Shown: one piece after another, positions 25,155 to 36,610 of the stretch | Layout of the letters: each line of letters starts with the position of its first letter | How positions within the stretch are numbered: the first letter of the stretch is position 1 | DNA from: Dolomedes plantarius | Lineage: Eukaryota; Arthropoda; Arachnida; Araneae; Dolomedidae | Assembly: GCA_907164885.2 (NCBI GenBank) | Contig: OU015492.1 | Span: 200,383,120 to 200,447,119, forward strand | Direction of reading: 5' to 3' | Length of the DNA: 64,000 nt | Notes under the pieces: model-generated | What the model saw: the letters and a program-made list of their open reading frames with translations, nothing else | Database searches by the model: none | What the model was told of the DNA's origin: nothing | Made by a program: the position numbers and the translations under genes

Positions 25155-25859
25155 TCTATATATATAAAACAGTTCCGTAACTGACTCATTCATTCATTCA
25201 TTCATTCATTCATTCACTGACTGACTGACATACAACGCACAGACCAAACCGCTGGACCTAAAGGGCTGAAATTTTGCATGGCGATTCTTCTAATAGTGTA
25301 GGGGTGCACTAAGAAAGATTTTTCAAAAATTCTTCTTAGATTTTTTTAAATTAAATTTTTAAGCTGTTTTTTAAACTTTTTTTACGTTTGCATTTAAAAT
25401 AATACATTGAGGGTTATAAAATTTATATCACGAGAAAGATCATAAAAATTCCTTCAAAATGAAATTTTTTTCGAATTTTTAACTCCATTTCCTGATTTTT
25501 GGTGAATTTTTAAAGATTAATTTTTAGAATTTAATTTATTAAATGCTGATCACGTGATTTCTTTTTCTGATACTTTAAATAAATTTATCGTCACGTGCCA
25601 AAAAAAAAAAGACAAAAAAGTATTTTTTTCTTGCTAATGCGGCAGACGATTGGAACTTTATTTTGTCTATAAAAATATCCCTTACGATTTTTTTATAAAT
25701 ATGTTTTTTTTTACATCAATTGTATACATTGATCGTCTTATTTATTATAAATATATATATATATATATATATATTTATTTTTTTTGGAATTAATTGCATA
25801 CATTGACCGTTATATTTAATTTCAATGTACTCCGTAGCGAAGCGTGGGTTTTCAGCTAG
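25155..25859 (+). mobile_element. Helitron-like element, family A, copy 4 (705 bp)
   Basis: Starts TCTATATATATAAAACAGTT after A and ends TTTTCAGCTAG at 25859. It carries a (CATT)n expansion near 25185 that is not in copies 1 or 2. The next base starts copy 5 directly. Confidence 0.9.
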
Positions 25860-26552
25860 TCTATATATATAAAACAGTTCCGTAACTGACTCATTCATTC
25901 ATTCATTCATTCATTCACTGACTGACTGACATACAACGCACAGACCAAACCGCTGGACCTAAAGGGCTGAAATTTTGCATGGCGATTCTTTTTATAGTGT
26001 AGGGGTGCACTAAGAAATATTTTTCAAAAATTCTTCTTAGATTTTTTTAAATTAAATTTTTAAGCTGTTTTTTTTACTTTTTTTAAGTTTGCATTTAAAA
26101 TAATAATTTGAGGGTTATAAAATTTATATCACGAGAAAGATCATAAAAATTCCTTTAAAATGACATCTTTTTCGAACCTTTACCTCGATTTTCTGATTTT
26201 TGGTGAATTTTTAAAGATTCATTTTTAGAATTTAATTTATTAAATGCCGATCACGTGATTTATTTTTCTGGTACTTTAAATAAAATTATCGTCACGTGCG
26301 TAACAACTAAATAGACAAAAAAAAAATTTCTTGCTAATGCGGCAGACGATTGGACATTATTTTGTCTTTAAAAATATCTCTTACGATTTATTTTTAAATA
26401 TATATTTTTTTCTACATCAATTGTATACATTGATCGTCATATTTACTATAAATATATATATATATATATGTATTTTTTGGCATAAATTGCATACGTTGAC
26501 CGTTGTATTTAATTTCAATGTACTCCGTAGCGAAGCGCGGGTTTTCAGCTAG
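25860..26552 (+). mobile_element. Helitron-like element, family A, copy 5 (693 bp)
   Basis: Starts at 25860 with TCTATATATATAAAACAGTT immediately after the CTAG of copy 4, with no spacer and no A before it. Ends CAGCTAG at 26552, followed by T. It shares the (CATT)n expansion with copy 4. Confidence 0.9.
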
Positions 26553-26574
26553 TCACGCATATTTTTATTAAATA

Positions 26575-28017
26575 CACTCTGTCACAAAAAAATATATGCG
26601 CCCATAAGAAATCGAACTACTATCACGAAACTAGGCAGGAATATAGAGATAGTGTAGTCTGGTAACAGATATGTAATTGATTAAAATTTCGACGCCAGTG
26701 AGACAAGGGTAAGCGCGCTATGCGGATATGGGGTGCTCAGGTGGGAGAGTTTAAAAGCATGATTGCTCGTGCCATAGGGTTATTCAAACAAATCTGTCGA
26801 CTTGGATGGACGGTATTGTGACTAGAGATACGTCTGAGACAACCGACGACAGTACGAACAATTGTCGGACTTTGAGAGTGGGCATATAGTAGTCCTCAGA
26901 GAAGCCGGTGGATCGAACAGGCGAATCGGCCGCCACCTCAGACGATGCGATATGGTTGTTGCTCGGTGTTAGCAACAATGGATCACGAATGGGATAGTAT
27001 AACTTCGCGGAGGGTCAGGACGCCCCAGGAACGCAAATGCGAACGAGGATCGCAAAGTCATAAGAGCGGCCCCGTGCGCACCAACAGAGTAGCTAGAATT
27101 GGGTTGACGTCATATATCATCTTCCAGACATTCGGTGGTATTAAGGGAAACCATTCGGAGACGAATGGCCGACGCAGGTATAAGGAGCCGACGTCCATTA
27201 AGACGCCTACCATTGACCCCACATCATAGGCAGTGTCGATTGGATTTTTGCCGACCTCCGACAAGCTGGAGTGTGGCCGACTGGAGGCGTGTGATCTTCA
27301 GCGATCAATATCGACTCAGTCTCAGTGCAGATGACCAGCGCATACGCGTGTGGAGCCGGCCAGGCCTCCGGTCCTATTCGGCATTTGTTGCCTGATAGGC
27401 GTACGTCGATTACACAATGTGTGACAGTGTGGGGAGCGATTTGTTGGGACACACGATCACTTCTAGTCTTCCCATAACGCACTTTGACGGCACGCAGTTA
27501 CGTGGGCGAGATTTTAATACCAGTTGTACTGCCAATGCTATCATGTCGCCCAGGTGCCATTAATGAGCAAGGTAACGCTCGCCCACATACTGCGCGACTC
27601 TCCCACATATGCGCGACAATGTCTTCAAGGATATAACGTACTCCCATGGCCTGCCAGGTCACCAGACCTCTCGACAATAGAGAATGTTTGGGACGTGCTT
27701 GGAAGGCAACTGCAGTAGTCCCGGAATACTGGTGAATTAACTGCCCAGTTGCAAAGATTATGTCATGATCTTCCGCAGGAGGTCATAGGTGACCTCATTG
27801 ATTCCATGCCACGCCGTGTTTCGGCTTGTATAGCTGCCAGAGGGGGATTTACTACTTACTTATTTGTAACCTTTTCATGCTATATATCTTCTTAATAAAA
27901 CGGTATGTTCTTCTGAATTTGTAATCATTTGCTTATCTTCTCATACACTGCATGCATGTTAAGTTTTGTGATATTAGCTCGTTTCCTTCTGGGTGCATAT
28001 TTTTGTGTGACAGAGTG
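26575..28017 (+). mobile_element. Tc1-like transposon, decayed (1443 bp)
   Basis: Termini are CACTCTGTCACAAAAAAATA on the left and, read inward from the right, CACTCTGTCACACAAAAATA. TA flanks both sides. These ends differ from those of the 3890 and 33787 elements, so it is a separate family. It lies only 22 bp past Helitron copy 5. Confidence 0.88.
26855..27850 (+). pseudogene. Tc1-like transposase, many frameshifts and stops
   Basis: The coding sense is spread over all three frames. The N-terminal helix-turn-helix is recognisable as LSDFESGHIVVLREAGGSNR and RIGRHLRRCDMVVARC. The second helix region reads RETIRRRMADAGIRSRRPLR. The first catalytic block is IFSDQYRLSL, with Asp kept but Glu of the usual DES changed to Gln. 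The second Asp block is too decayed to place. The third is PARSPDLSTIENVWD. The closing DSMPRRVS-type segment is at about 27800. It is clearly non-functional, older than the 4023 gene. Confidence 0.85.
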
Positions 28018-29469
28018 TATAATAACAATAAAATCAGAAACGGTTGTCAGTTCCAATGTGAAAACAATATTCAGCAACCTATATTTCTACTGGGACTTAT
28101 TTTTCCCTTTTCTTTGGAAAGTAAATAAGCAAGGCGCATTTTCTTTAACACTTATCTCGTAATTTCATATTTTCTGTTAGATAAAAACTTCAGAAAACAT
28201 TTTCTAAAGGTAATGTCATATTTCTAGGGGCCATTTCTACGTATACGCCTTACATTACAATATATTTGACGCACTCCGAAACGCATATATTTATAATATC
28301 CATAAAGAACAAATACAAGACTCTACAAATATATGATGGCAGATTATTGCTTTGCATTAACCTAGATACAATGTAGCGGTGTTCCTTTTCCCACAAAATT
28401 TAAAAAGGAGAATTTAATATATCCCAAATAAAAATATTTCCGTTTAAAGTTTCATAAAAATTAAATAGGAAAATAATTTTTTTTATAAAAAAACAGAAAT
28501 AGTGACAAATAAAGAAAGCGAAGTAAATAATTTTTTTTGGAATTTTCGTTAAACAAATTCGGAAAAAAACTATGGTGCTTGCAGTAAAAGAAGCTTCTAG
28601 TTTCTTTTATTAACATGAAAAGCTTTACCTTTTTTTCCTCAAAATGATCAGAGTTCCTATTGTACAGCAGTGCTGGAGTCTCATTTCTCGTTTTAAAGCA
28701 TGATGTTTTTTGTTCATACATAGCGAGGTATTATATGAACAAAAGAAAAAGAAACTCCAGCCCTGTAATGACGGTAGAAATAAACAGATGTGCCACTGGG
28801 AATCAAGAGTATGAGAAAATGTGCCAGAGAGTGAAAATGTATTCTTCCTGAATAAAAAGGCTCCCTACACATTAAGTAAATTGACCGTAGGTCAGGGTTC
28901 TTTTTTTTATCAGGCCATGGAGAATAACATAGTGTACGAAAACACCGATAGCTCAGCTTTGTTATTTAATTCCTACATCCACATGTCCCAAAATTAAATG
29001 AATATGGGTTGGAAGTCCTAGATTTGTGGTTTCAATTTTAATATGCGAAATTTTGAAAAACGAGAAACTAGTAAGGCTGATACAAATTTTTATAAGCAGT
29101 TCTTGTGACATAAGAATACAATTTGATAATCCTCAAGATACAATAAAATTACGACTCGAGATAAAAAGTTTGGAAAACTAGAAAGCATTGATCGAAAAAT
29201 TATTAATTACGTTAAATCAATGAAAATCCCATGACAGAAACATACAGCTGCGAAATATCTACAATAAAAATTAAGAGTGGTAACCAATTTTTAAATAAAT
29301 AATACAGTAAATTATTCCTGATTGTCTCTATGGATAATTTACAGATGAACTTGTGAATTATCCATAGGTACAATGTTACCTAATGATTCTCGGTTCTGAT
29401 GATGAACTAGATTACTTAGTTTGAAACTTCTCGTCGCTCATAAATTTTTTGTGTGGATATTTAGAGGTT
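28018..29469. other. Spacer, nothing identified
   Basis: AT-rich. Short open frames only; none recognised. Confidence 0.45.
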
Positions 29470-29830
29470 GAGTGTTCTTGTCATTGACAGAGAATTTCAT
29501 ATGATAAATGAAGAAAAAAAGGAGAGTCACCTAACTTGTAGGTCAACATTGCGTTATATTTAAGGTTGCAATAACCCGGATCGAATCCTGGTGTCGCGCC
29601 ACGAAAAATGCCTTCGTTCGTGTCGTCCCTTCATAGGAGGTAATGATGTCCGCCTATATGGTGCCCCTACAATAAAATGGGCAGTAAAAATTGCTGCATA
29701 GTATAGGCGAATGTTTGACGACAAGTGCCTTCGCATTAGTGAAAAAAAAGGTTGCAATAACTAGACTATTTATCTAAGAGGAATACATCTAGTAAAGGTT
29801 TATTCTAATACAGCTTTATCCTGTTTCCTC
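29470..29830. repeat. Diverged outlying copy of the 226-bp array unit, split by a SINE
   Basis: TCATTGACAGAGAATTTCAT and following bases match the units at 30331-31010. The match is interrupted at 29575 by the SINE and resumes after 29748 with CTAGACTATTTATCTAAGAG. Confidence 0.8.
29576..29747 (+). mobile_element. 5'-truncated SINE with 14-bp target duplication
   Basis: Flanked by AAGGTTGCAATAAC at 29562-29575 and again at 29748-29761. It begins just before a B-box-like GGATCGAATCC and ends with an A-rich tail. The 3' part (GGCGAATGTTTGACGACAAG) matches the SINE at 10390-10716. It was most likely mobilised by a LINE machinery; which LINE is unknown. Confidence 0.82.
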
Positions 29831-29866
29831 ACATTTGTAGAGTTTAGCTCACTTCTACCCACACTT

Positions 29867-30310
29867 GGGTGTATATAATTTGAAGTGGCACTCTAAATGA
29901 ATTTGATACAAACACAGTTTATACATGAAACAATGTTTATTGAATTCGTTCCACATATAGAATATGCTTTTACAGCAATAATCATACGTACTACTTGTAC
30001 GCAATATATATTAGTATTCAATAAAAATATACTTTGCAATACTCACAAACCAACAGAGAGTCAAACCAGCAGTTCTGCCACGTAAACTTTGGGCCCCCTA
30101 AGCACAAGCGCCGGTTAACACCTGGAGCTGTTTACCTCGTAGCTCCCTTTCTTCGCTTATCTATCAACTTTAACAACCTTTTTACTTAATCAAGCTGCTT
30201 GGTATTTATACCAAGCGCGTATGCCGAAATTAGCATATCACAAGCAGCTTCTTCAATTTATTCACTCAAAAGTTCGATTCTTGTGAATCTAATCTTATGT
30301 ATACCTTACA
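29867..30310. repeat. Unclassified repeat block (copy 2, uninterrupted)
   Basis: Homologous to 3741-3889 plus 5296-5571. Homology begins at GGTGTATA and ends at CCTTACA. At about 30004-30012 (GCAATATATATTAG) it shows the unoccupied form of the site used by the Tc1-like element in copy 1. It lies between two parts of the 226-bp array. Confidence 0.75.
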
Positions 30311-31040
30311 CATTATTCAAGCAAACTATCGATTAGTTTCGTTCTTGAGCACCAAGGCTGTGTGTTCTTGCCATTGACACAGAATTTCATATGATAAATG
30401 GAGAAAAAAGGAGAATCACCCAACTTGTAGGTCAACACGACGTTACATATAAGGATGCAATAACTATACCTTTTATCTAGGATGTAAACAGCTAACACAG
30501 ATTTATTCTAATACAGCTTTATCTTGTTTCCTAACATTTTTTCCAAAAAAAAACTCTCGATTAGTTTCGTTCTTGAGCACCAAGGCTGTGCGTTCTTGTC
30601 ATTGACAGAGAATTTCATATGATAAATGGAGAAAAAAGAAGAATCACCCAACTTGTAGGTCAACACGACGTTACATATAAGGATGCAATAACTATACCAT
30701 TTATCTAGGATGTAAACAGCTAACACAGATTTATTCTAATACAGCTTTATCTTGTTTCCTAACATTTTTTCCAAAATAAACTCTCGATTAGTTTCGTTCT
30801 TGAGCACCAAGGCTGTGCGTTCTTGTCATTGACAGAGAATTTCATATGATAAATGGAGAAAAAAGAAGAATCACCCAACTTGTAGGTCAACACGACGTTA
30901 CATATAAGGGTGCAATAACTAGACTATTTATTTAGGATGCAAACAGCTAACACAGCTTTATTCTAATACAGCTTTATCTTGTTTCCTGGCATCTTTCAAA
31001 CAAACTCTCGATTAGTTTCATTCTTGAGCACTAAATTTAA
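30311..31040. repeat. Tandem array, about 226-bp unit, three copies plus a partial
   Basis: GATTAGTTTCGTTCTTGAGC-type words start at 30331, 30559, 30786 and 31010, giving periods of 228, 227 and 224 bp. Copies are highly similar. Frames of 61-72 codons inside are by-products of the repeat; I see no family match. Confidence 0.92.
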
Positions 31041-31800
31041 ATATCTTTGGAAAATTCTGTAGAATATTCGTCTAAAGTACAAAATTTAAGATTTTCGACT
31101 GATTAGTATTTACGCTTGTCATTATACATGCTGTGAGTCAGTATACGTATCAACATGAGCGCTGTGAAATATGCAGAAAGTTGTCAATGCATCACATTGC
31201 TGAAGTGCTATTCCATTATCAGAAATGTAATGATTGCTCAGGTGAACAATAAGCCATAAAATAACGAGATTTGAAAACCTCTTGAAAACATGAATCTACC
31301 AGTCACTTGCGACAATCTATAATTTGATACTGATGTATGGGAGGATAAGAGGATTATAATCTGGTACGTCTCGATTTAAGTGGTCAGACTTCGAGAGTTG
31401 ACAGTCATTGTATGACACTTATAACTTGTCAACATGAAAGGTGAATATGACACTTATAACCTTTAAGCAAAAGATGAATAACGGTTAAGAAAGGTGGTGG
31501 TGACAAAAACTTCAGGCTAGTGTGTATTAACACAACCGTTTAATGAAGATCTGAACAAAACCAATTACTAATTGGTATTTCAAAATGGCAATATTTTATT
31601 TTTACTGCTACTTAGTCAAAAATTTCATTCTGTTTATTATTTTTAAATTTGAAAAAAAGTTCCTTACTGGAGGACAGTAAAGGAGGTAAATTTTACCAAT
31701 TTACTAGTCTAGGAGTCATTCAAATTCGGTGTCTAACTGTAGGTTTGTCTTAATACTTACTCCTTGTATGGCGCTAACGTATCTTCAGAGTTTTCTTAAC
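31041..31800. other. Spacer, nothing identified
   Basis: Mixed AT-rich sequence with a short imperfect repeat of TATGACACTTATAAC (31412 and 31447). No gene. Confidence 0.4.
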
Positions 31801-31810
31801 CTAGAAATGT

Positions 31811-31870
31811 GTATGTATGTATGTATGTATGTATGTATGGATGGATGGAAGTATGGATGGATGGATGTAT
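31811..31870. repeat. (GTAT)n / (GGAT)n microsatellite
   Basis: Tetranucleotide repeat changing from GTAT to GGAT units. Confidence 0.95.
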
Positions 31871-32338
<468 letters not shown>

Positions 32339-33786
32339 TTACAATAAATTTAATACATATTATGTAGTCTTACATATTTTAATAAATCAGAGATTGCAAA
32401 TGAATTTCGTTATCAATGTATGCATGCATATAGCGTATTTCTGTACACATGCATACATTACTATCTAGTAAACAATATAGTGTTGATATTTACTGCATGT
32501 TTGATTATTTACTCATATAATATAGAAATTCAGTTTAGAGCAAAAATAACTTCTATAGTAATTTTCTATAATTTTTTTAGCAAAAAAAAAAAAAATTAAA
32601 CTGGACAACAAAGAAATGCAAAGAAGTGACGATGATTTGAGACAAATAAACTGGAACAGCTAGGCAGAAATTAAATCAAATTAAGAGTTCTAGTAAAAAG
32701 GAAAGCAACTCTTTATTTGCCTTTCAAGAGAAACTACATAACTTACTAAGTTTCGCAAAATTTTTTAGGAAGGTTGAAAACTTGCGTTACAAAAACTTGA
32801 TTTTTTCACAGAAATAATATTCAATACAGAGAAAAAAAACTCCTCATCAAGAATATAATGTATGCTTATTTTATTTTAAGCTATGACTTATGTAAATTAT
32901 ATATATTTAGATAAATATATCATACAAGATAAGCATAATTTTAGTTTTTTTTCCATCTATCATAAACGTTAAAAATTCATGATACATTGAAGTGTGCTAT
33001 TTAAAGAATTCTCAAATAAAAATATTTTTTAGGGTGCGAGATAAAATGTCAAAATAAATATTTCTTATTCATATAATTTATTTAACAGTTTTTTCAACAA
33101 TTTATCACAGACTTGAAAAAAGAATGGTATTTTTTATTTTCAAGCAGATTTTCTTTTTAAAACCATACAATTCTGTATATTAAAGCATTCATACATATTC
33201 GAGTTAAGCTCAAAAACTTTGGTCCATAGCCAGATGTAAATGTAAGAATAATGATATTTTAGCTCTTAAAATAGATTTAAAAAGCATTTGAAGGGTCCAT
33301 GAAACAGAATGTGAGCTTTTAAATGAGAAAAGAAAACATGGAAAATGAAATTCATTTTATAATGTGTTACTTACGACTCGCATTTTGCACTTTACTACAT
33401 TTTAAGATAATTTATTATTATAAGATTTATGAAATAGAGCTTGAAGTTATTTGGGAGACAAAAGTCATGGAAGGAAACCTATTTGAACGCAAATGTATTC
33501 CATTAAATAAAAAATGGTGCTTCAGAAGCCCCAGAATGTGTGATACATTTAGTCAATTAATACTCGTATTAATGCCGTTCTTCATGATTTAAATTTCATT
33601 TATATGTTTTACAGTTAAATTAAGACTGAGCTAGTTTCAATTATCCAAAATGTACTTTTGAATTTATTCTGGCTATAAGTATAAAGTTATATTGTTGTAG
33701 TATAATCATTTCTGTTTATCATAACTGCTGTCTTTTTAAAATTTACTTTTCAGAAGTATATATAATAGTTTTATAAGATAGTAATA
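32339..33786. other. AT-rich spacer, no gene seen
   Basis: An 89-codon frame at 33323-33592 (plus strand) is unrecognised and has no supporting signals. Otherwise nothing was identified. Confidence 0.4.
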
Positions 33787-35191
33787 CACTGATGGCCATT
33801 ATAATTGCAACACCTGGAAAGAGGGATGATAAAAACGTCAAATTCGCATGAAAGGAAGAAGATGCTCGGGTATGCAAATGATTAGCATTTAAGCGCAATC
33901 GAAAGGAGCTGGAGGAAAAAACAGTATCTCAAACTCTGTATAAAAGAAAAGTTATGTAATGGATTTCTCATTCGGAACTCTCATTTGAATGTTGGTTGTT
34001 TATGAGAAGATCGTGTTTTGCCTCATATAAGGAGAAGCGGCTACCAGCACGTGTGGAATTAGATAGCGGCAGGATCGTGAATTATCGATAGGACGGTTTA
34101 TCGTTCTTCAATATTGCTACTCGCATTGGTGGGAATAAGTCGACTTTCATGCGAATATGGAATCGATGGGTTTAGGAGGGTCATACTGAACGCCATGCTG
34201 GATCTCAGCGGCATGCCTGGACTAACGCCCCATAGGACAGACGTGTTGTCAGGTCGGCCTTGCAGGATCGTACAGCCACATCACGGACCTTGAGTCAAGG
34301 AATGGGCTTGTTTGCAGCACGACGAGTATCCGCACAGACAGTGCGACGACGTCTGGAGCAGCACGGACTGTCTGAGTGGAGACCATTATTGCGGCTTCCC
34401 TTGAGACTGCAGCATAGAGACGCGCGTCGACAGTGGTGCGCCCAACGACAAAACTGGATACATGAGTGGCACCATGTCATCTTTTCAGAAGAGTCCTGGT
34501 TCCGCGTGCAACATTATGATGGACGCATACGTGTTTGGAGGCACCGAGGTGAATGCACGTGGCCCGCTTGCATTCGATATTGTCATACGGGTACTGTACC
34601 TGGTGAGATGGTATGGGCAGCCATCGGGTACCTCCGCACGAACAACTTTTGTTTGCGTCCTGGGTATTCTGAACAGCCAGTGTTACATTTCTCAGGTCTT
34701 AAGACTGGTGGTTGTGCGCTATCTTAGAGGCCTCGGAGACGTCATCTTTCAACACGATAACGCAAGACCGCATGTTATTCGTCGTGTCCTGACCTACCTC
34801 GACACATAGGGTGTTCGACTGTTACCCTGGCCAGTACGTTCTCCAGATCTATCAACCATTGAAATCATTTGGTCATGGGTTTCTGAGAGACTACGATTGA
34901 TGACTACGATTGATCCAGTCACTACGATTGGTGAAGTGTGTCGTACACTTGAAGCAGCATGGAACGACTCGCCGGTATCTGTTATCCAAGACAAGTTCGA
35001 CTCGAAGCCTAACCAGGTTAGAACCGTTTTTGCTTCCAGAGGCGGCCGCTGTGTGTACTAATTTGGGACCCTGTATACCCCGAAATTACCTGCATATTTA
35101 ATCACATTTTCTTCTTACTATGCGGTATACGAACAATAAATTTTGCTATTTTCTTTCCATCTTGGTGTTGCAATTTTAATGGCCAGCAGTG
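33787..35191 (+). mobile_element. Tc1-like transposon, decayed relative of the 3890 element (1405 bp)
   Basis: Left end CACTGATGGCCATTATAATT, right end read inward CACTGCTGGCCATTAAAATT, both followed by GCAACACC. TA on each side. The length is within one base of the 3890-5295 element, and the termini and coding sequence are clearly related. Confidence 0.9.
34019..35061 (+). pseudogene. Tc1-like transposase, frameshifted; catalytic Asp lost
   Basis: Compared with the intact 4023-5063 gene, the N-terminal part is broken by stops. The middle reads VSAQTVRRRLEQHGL, WHHVIFSEESWFRVQHYDGR and RIRVWRHRGE. The first catalytic motif is SEES instead of (D)ES, so the first catalytic Asp is Glu here. A frameshift near 34660 moves the rest into another frame: VIFQHDNARPHVIRRV, a stop at 34807-34809, then LLPWPVRSPDLSTIEIIW. 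It is non-functional. Confidence 0.88.
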
Positions 35192-35583
35192 TATATTCTT
35201 AAACATATATTTATTTATTATTTTGTTCGTTCTTTTTTGTGGGAGACACATATATTGTAGACATTTATCCATAGACACCACAAAATTTTGGCTTCTTTAA
35301 TTAGGGAAGATTGTATAGTTGATACATTCTTACTTACTGTATTAAGGCAGTTCAGATTCTCTAATCTAAAACTGAATTCATTGAATATAATACAGCAACA
35401 TATTTCTCCTTTTTGCTCATAATACATAATTTTGAAACAAAGGAATAATCAAACGAAATATTATTTTTTTGTCTTTCTTTTTATTTTTATTGTTCACTTT
35501 TCAGCATCTTCAATTTTTTTTCTTTTATTTCACTAATTTTATTTTTTTTAATCTTAAGCACCCCCCCATATATGATATGTATA

Positions 35584-35752
35584 CAGTGAAACTTTTCTAT
35601 GGAGACCAGTGATAGTTAGAAAAAAAGAAGTGCCCGTTTTGAGGGGTGACCGCGGAAAAGGGGGTAAAATAACATTGGCCCTATGGACTGTATTGAATCG
35701 GTTCTCAACAAAATATGGCAGTTTAGCGAGGTAGCCGTCTAGGGAAGTTCCA

Positions 35753-35753
<1 letters not shown>
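35584..35753. mobile_element. Short pogo-like MITE, about 170 bp
   Basis: Left CAGTGAAACTTTTCTATGG and right (read inward) CTGGAACTTCCCTAGACGG form an imperfect inverted pair, with TA on both sides. The interior is GC-richer than the flanks. Terminal match is weak, so the boundaries are tentative. Confidence 0.45.

Positions 35754-35802
<49 letters not shown>
35754..35802. repeat. (TA)n microsatellite
   Basis: Pure TA run starting at the right end of the short MITE. Confidence 0.96.
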
Positions 35803-35810
<8 letters not shown>

Positions 35811-35896
35811 TATTTCCAAGGGCAAGAATTACAGGAGAACGGATATCAAAAATACGAAAAATTAAGATAGAAAATGACATCAGTTAATCCATCAAC

Positions 35897-36600
35897 TTAT
35901 GTCTGGCAATCCGATAGGGCTGCCATATAGAAACGGAAGGTAGAGCAGGACAATAAGCAAAGTGAGACGACCATTTCTTCCTGGTTATCACACAGGAGAC
36001 AAAGAGGTTTTGGAGCCAAGTTAATTCTGTGGAGGTGCTTGCGGAGATAATTATGGCCAGAAAAAAGCCGTAGCATTACCACAGACTTATCTCTAGGCCA
36101 CTAAGGATTATCATGGACATGGTCATATGAGGCCTTGTGACCGCTTCTAACGGCAACAATCTGTGCGATGGAATGCCTTAGGGTATTTTTGATCATCGTC
36201 TTGATGGAATGGTAACCCAAATCCTGGTCGTTTATCTGTAAAACAGAAGCCCCCTTTATCGCCAGGAAGTCAGAAGCCTCATTCCCCTCGATTCCTCAGT
36301 GGGCCGGGATCCATTGCAAGATTGTTTTATTATGATCCGACAACCTTCCCAGAATGTTAACACAGTTATCAATATCTTTGGATCGAGAGAAACATGGGGT
36401 GTCAATATCTAGAAGAGCCGCTCTCGAATCTCAGAGAAGAACCACTCTTGAGAAACGCTTTAATCGACTCTGAAGTTGAATAAGAGCAAACCGGATAGCT
36501 GAGATTTCACCATCAAAAGCTGACACGAAAGCACCAACAAGAGAATAAAATTAGAACAGCTCACAGTTAACATCGGCTGCTGAGTAAACAACCCACAGTT
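35897..36600 (-). pseudogene. Jockey-like LINE ORF2 fragment: RNase H domain and C-terminus
   Basis: One minus-strand frame runs the whole length with four stops. It reads VYSAADVNCELF, then AFDGEISAIRFALIQLQSRL (metal-binding Glu of RNase H), VVLL-stop-DSRAALLDID (conserved Asp), ILQWIPAH-stop-GIEGNEASDF (the H-x-GI-x-GNE-x-AD block), LAIKGA, and finally LFSGHNYLRKHLHRINLAPK with CLLC of the terminal zinc-knuckle. The reverse transcriptase is absent upstream. This order is characteristic of Jockey-group non-LTR retrotransposons. It is dead. Confidence 0.88.
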
Positions 36601-36610
36601 AAGGTTTATG

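Noticed and set aside
30313..30726. 61- and 72-codon minus-strand frames with similar sequence (MLAVYILDK...)
   Set aside because: Their similarity follows from the 226-bp tandem array. There is no family match and no coding bias.
30311..31040. CRISPR-like array
   Set aside because: Units are about 226 bp and contiguous with no unique spacers; this is an ordinary tandem repeat in a eukaryotic setting.
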